A DNA stretch of 64,000 bases from an uncultured Bacilli bacterium (GTDB taxonomy: Bacteria; Bacillota_I; Bacilli_A; RFN20; CAG-449): positions 1 to 64,000 of the forward strand of contig CANQCZ010000003.1 in assembly GCA_947591215.1 (NCBI GenBank), given 5' to 3'. Shown piece by piece: positions 61,373-64,000 of this stretch. The translations under genes and the position numbers were made by a program. The stretch's first letter is position 1. Each line of letters starts with the position of its first letter. A model generated the notes under the pieces. It saw only the letters and a list, made by a program, of their open reading frames with translations, ran no database searches and was not told the DNA's origin.

Positions 61373-63982
61373 ATGGCAGATGAAAAAAATTTAAAAGAAT
61401 TCATCGACGAGACAATGGAAGAAGAAAAAGAAGAAAACGAAGAAGTTGTTGAAGATGAAAACGAAGAGATCGTCGATGATGAAGAAATAGAAGGAATCGA
61501 AGAAGGAATCGTTCCCGGAATGAGTGAACGCGATCTTGCAGAAGAAGTAAAAAACTCATTCCTTGATTACGCGATGTCGGTTATCGTATCTAGAGCTCTT
61601 CCCGATGTTCGTGATGGTTTAAAACCGGTTCATAGAAGAATTATCTTCGGAATGAATGCTTTAGGGATGCAACCGGATAAGCCGTATCGAAAATCAGCGA
61701 GAATCGTCGGAGATGTTATGGGTAAATATCACCCTCATGGCGACTCGGCAATTTATGGCTCTCTTGTAAGATTGGCACAGCCTTTCTCAATTAGATACAC
61801 ATTAGTTGATGGCCATGGTAACTTTGGATCAATCGATGGTGATGGCGCAGCGGCAATGCGTTACACTGAAGCGAGAATGTCTAAAATCGCGATGGAATTA
61901 GTCCGTGATATCAACAAAGATACTGTCGATTTTATGGATAATTATGATGGCGAAGAACAAGAACCGGTCGTACTTCCCTCCCGCTTTCCAAATTTATTGG
62001 TAAACGGATCTTCGGGTATTGCAGTCGGTATGGCGACCAATATTCCCCCGCATAATTTAGTTGAAGTTATAAACGCGGTTCAAGCGGTTGCTAAAAATCC
62101 GGATTTGACACCATTAGAAATTATGAGTTCGTATCTTTATGGACCGGATTTTCCGACAGGCGGAATTATTTTAGGTCGTTCCGGTATTAGAAAAGCTTAC
62201 GAAACCGGACAAGGTTCAATCGTTTTGCGTTCACGAACCGAAATTCAAGAAATGGCTAATGGTAAAAAGCGCATTATCATTAGTGAAATACCATACCAAG
62301 TCAATAAATCGTTGTTAGTCGATTCGATTGCCAAATTAGTGCATAACAAAATTATTGAAGGAATCACGGATATTCGCGATGAATCGAATAAACAAGGCAT
62401 CAGAATCGTAATCGAACTTCGTAAAGATGTGATTGCGGAAGTGATTTTAAATCAACTATTCAAAAACACTCAATTGCAAGTCAGTTTCGGCATTATCATG
62501 CTGGCTTTGGTTAACGGAGAACCACTTATTCTTCCAATTGACGAGATGTTGAAAAAATACCTAGAACATCAATGTGAAGTAATTGAAAGAAGAACGCGTT
62601 ACGATTTAAATAAAGCGTTGGATCGACTTCATATTTTAGAAGGATTGCTCACCGCTATCGATTCTATCGATGCTGTAATTGAGATCATCAGAGGTTCTAA
62701 AACGGCGGATTTAGCTAAATCGCGCTTAATTGAAACATTCTCTTTAAGCGAAGTTCAAGCGAAGGCGATTTTAGAAATGCGTTTAGGCCGTTTAGTGGGC
62801 TTAGAAAAAGATAAAATTGTCGATGAAATAAGTTTATTGAAAAATGAAGTTGAAAAATTCCGTTACATTTTATCGAGTCACGAACATGTCGTCAATATTG
62901 TTGTTGAGGAACTTGAAGAAATTAAACAAAAATACGGTGATGAAAGAAAAACCGAAATCAACAACAATTTGATCGATATTGAAGATGAAGATTTGATTCC
63001 GGAAGAAGACGTGGTCATTACTTTAACTACTAACGGATATATCAAACGTTTGGTGAGCGATACCTTTAAAGTTCAAAATCGCGGAGGACGCGGCATAAAA
63101 GGTATGCAGACTAATGAAGATGATGTTGTCGATAAAATCGTTTACGCCAAAACACATACCGATCTTTTATTCTTTACCAATAGCGGAAAAGTTTATCGTC
63201 TACGCGGACATCAGGTTCCGGAATATTCAAGAACCTCAAAAGGCTTGCCGGTTGTCAATCTGTTGTCATTAGAAAAAGATGAGAAAGTAATGTCGATTGT
63301 TTCGGTCGATAATTATGAAGATGGACAATATCTTTTCTTTGCGACCAAGCAAGGTGTGGTAAAGAGAGTATCGTTATTGGAATTTGCCTCGATTCGTCAA
63401 AATGGTAAAAAAGCAATCGTGATGCGCGAAAATGACGAACTGCTTTCAGTTAAATTAACTGACGGGCAATGCTTAGTGTCAATTTCCGCTTCAAATGGAA
63501 AGATGGTTACTTTTAAAGAGACAGATGTCAGAGTTATGGGAAGAAGTGCTGCCGGTGTGCGCGGCATGGATGTTCAAGATAGCGAAGCTGTCGGCTTAAC
63601 GATTTCTAATGAAGGAAAATACATATTATCGATAACCGAACATGGGTATGGAAAAATGTCTCCGCTTGAAGAATATCGTTTAACTTCAAGAGGGACTAAA
63701 GGCGTTATCACGATTAATATGACCGAAAAAACCGGAAAGTTAATTACTACTAAAGCGGTTAATGGCGATGAAGATGTCGTAGTCATCACTAAAGAAGGAA
63801 TCGTTATTAGAACGCAACTTAAACAAGTTTCCATCGTTGGACGTAACACTCAAGGTGTTAAGATTATTAGAGTCGACGAAAAAGATTCGGTGTCATCTCT
63901 TGCGATTCTTAAAGCTGAAGATAATGAGATTGCTGAAACAGAAAGTGAAGAATTAGAAGTTCAAAATAACGAGAATGATTAA
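61373..63982 (+). CDS. gyrA: DNA gyrase subunit A
   Basis: [33 protein letters not shown]; active site [14 protein letters not shown]; GyrA box-like [11 protein letters not shown]. Confidence 0.97.
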   Translation: MADEKNLKEFIDETMEEEKEENEEVVEDENEEIVDDEEIEGIEEGIVPGMSERDLAEEVKNSFLDYAMSVIVSRALPDVRDGLKPVHRRIIFGMNALGMQPDKPYRKSARIVGDVMGKYHPHGDSAIYGSLVRLAQPFSIRYTLVDGHGNFGSIDGDGAAAMRYTEARMSKIAMELVRDINKDTVDFMDNYDGEEQEPVVLPSRFPNLLVNGSSGIAVGMATNIPPHNLVEVINAVQAVAKNPDLTPLEIMSSYLYGPDFPTGGIILGRSGIRKAYETGQGSIVLRSRTEIQEMANGKKRIIISEIPYQVNKSLLVDSIAKLVHNKIIEGITDIRDESNKQGIRIVIELRKDVIAEVILNQLFKNTQLQVSFGIIMLALVNGEPLILPIDEMLKKYLEHQCEVIERRTRYDLNKALDRLHILEGLLTAIDSIDAVIEIIRGSKTADLAKSRLIETFSLSEVQAKAILEMRLGRLVGLEKDKIVDEISLLKNEVEKFRYILSSHEHVVNIVVEELEEIKQKYGDERKTEINNNLIDIEDEDLIPEEDVVITLTTNGYIKRLVSDTFKVQNRGGRGIKGMQTNEDDVVDKIVYAKTHTDLLFFTNSGKVYRLRGHQVPEYSRTSKGLPVVNLLSLEKDEKVMSIVSVDNYEDGQYLFFATKQGVVKRVSLLEFASIRQNGKKAIVMRENDELLSVKLTDGQCLVSISASNGKMVTFKETDVRVMGRSAAGVRGMDVQDSEAVGLTISNEGKYILSITEHGYGKMSPLEEYRLTSRGTKGVITINMTEKTGKLITTKAVNGDEDVVVITKEGIVIRTQLKQVSIVGRNTQGVKIIRVDEKDSVSSLAILKAEDNEIAETESEELEVQNNEND

Positions 63983-63983
63983 T

Positions 63984-64000
63984 ATGAAAATTCTTTTGTA
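63984..64000 (+). CDS. Start of next gene (truncated by window end), product unknown
   Basis: ATGAAAATTCTTTTGTA immediately after the gyrA stop. Confidence 0.3.

Overview
Chromosomal replication-origin region of a low-GC Firmicutes-type (Bacilli-like) bacterium. TGA acts as a stop (yaaA), so the standard bacterial code 11 fits. A DnaA-box cluster lies at about 54.98-55.23 kb. To its right, on +, are dnaA-dnaN-yaaA-recF-gyrB-gyrA. To its left, on -, are rpmH-rnpA-yidC-jag-GT4-mnmE, then a long block that keeps ancestral Bacilli gene order: tatD-rnmV-ksgA-yabG-ispE-[GlmU-like]-prs ... pth-mfd-spoVT-rqcP-yabP-yabQ-divIC-spoIIE-tilS-ftsH-dusB-lysS-[ClpC-like]. This is followed by rpsF-ssb-rpsR, gdpP-rplI-dnaB-walJ-rlmH and a YfhO-like gene. 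dnaX-ebfC-recR-tmk-holB-ricT-rsmI and ppdK and neighbours are on +, head-on to the inferred fork. The left edge holds the 3' part of a BspA-type leucine-rich-repeat protein with near-identical internal DNA repeats. I saw no CRISPR array, IS element, tRNA, rRNA or obvious new defence system. The best leads are: (1) a positional ClpC ortholog that appears to lack the M-domain, the D2 pore motif and the ClpP-docking loop; (2) a truncated GlmU relic at the glmU-prs locus; (3) an in-phase A_AAA_AAA slippery site in dnaX followed almost at once by a -1 frame stop; (4) sporulation genes kept in an otherwise reduced locus; (5) several intergenic inverted repeats and hairpins, including one that would sequester the yabP ribosome-binding site. 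All homology calls are by eye from translated sequence and no database search was run.
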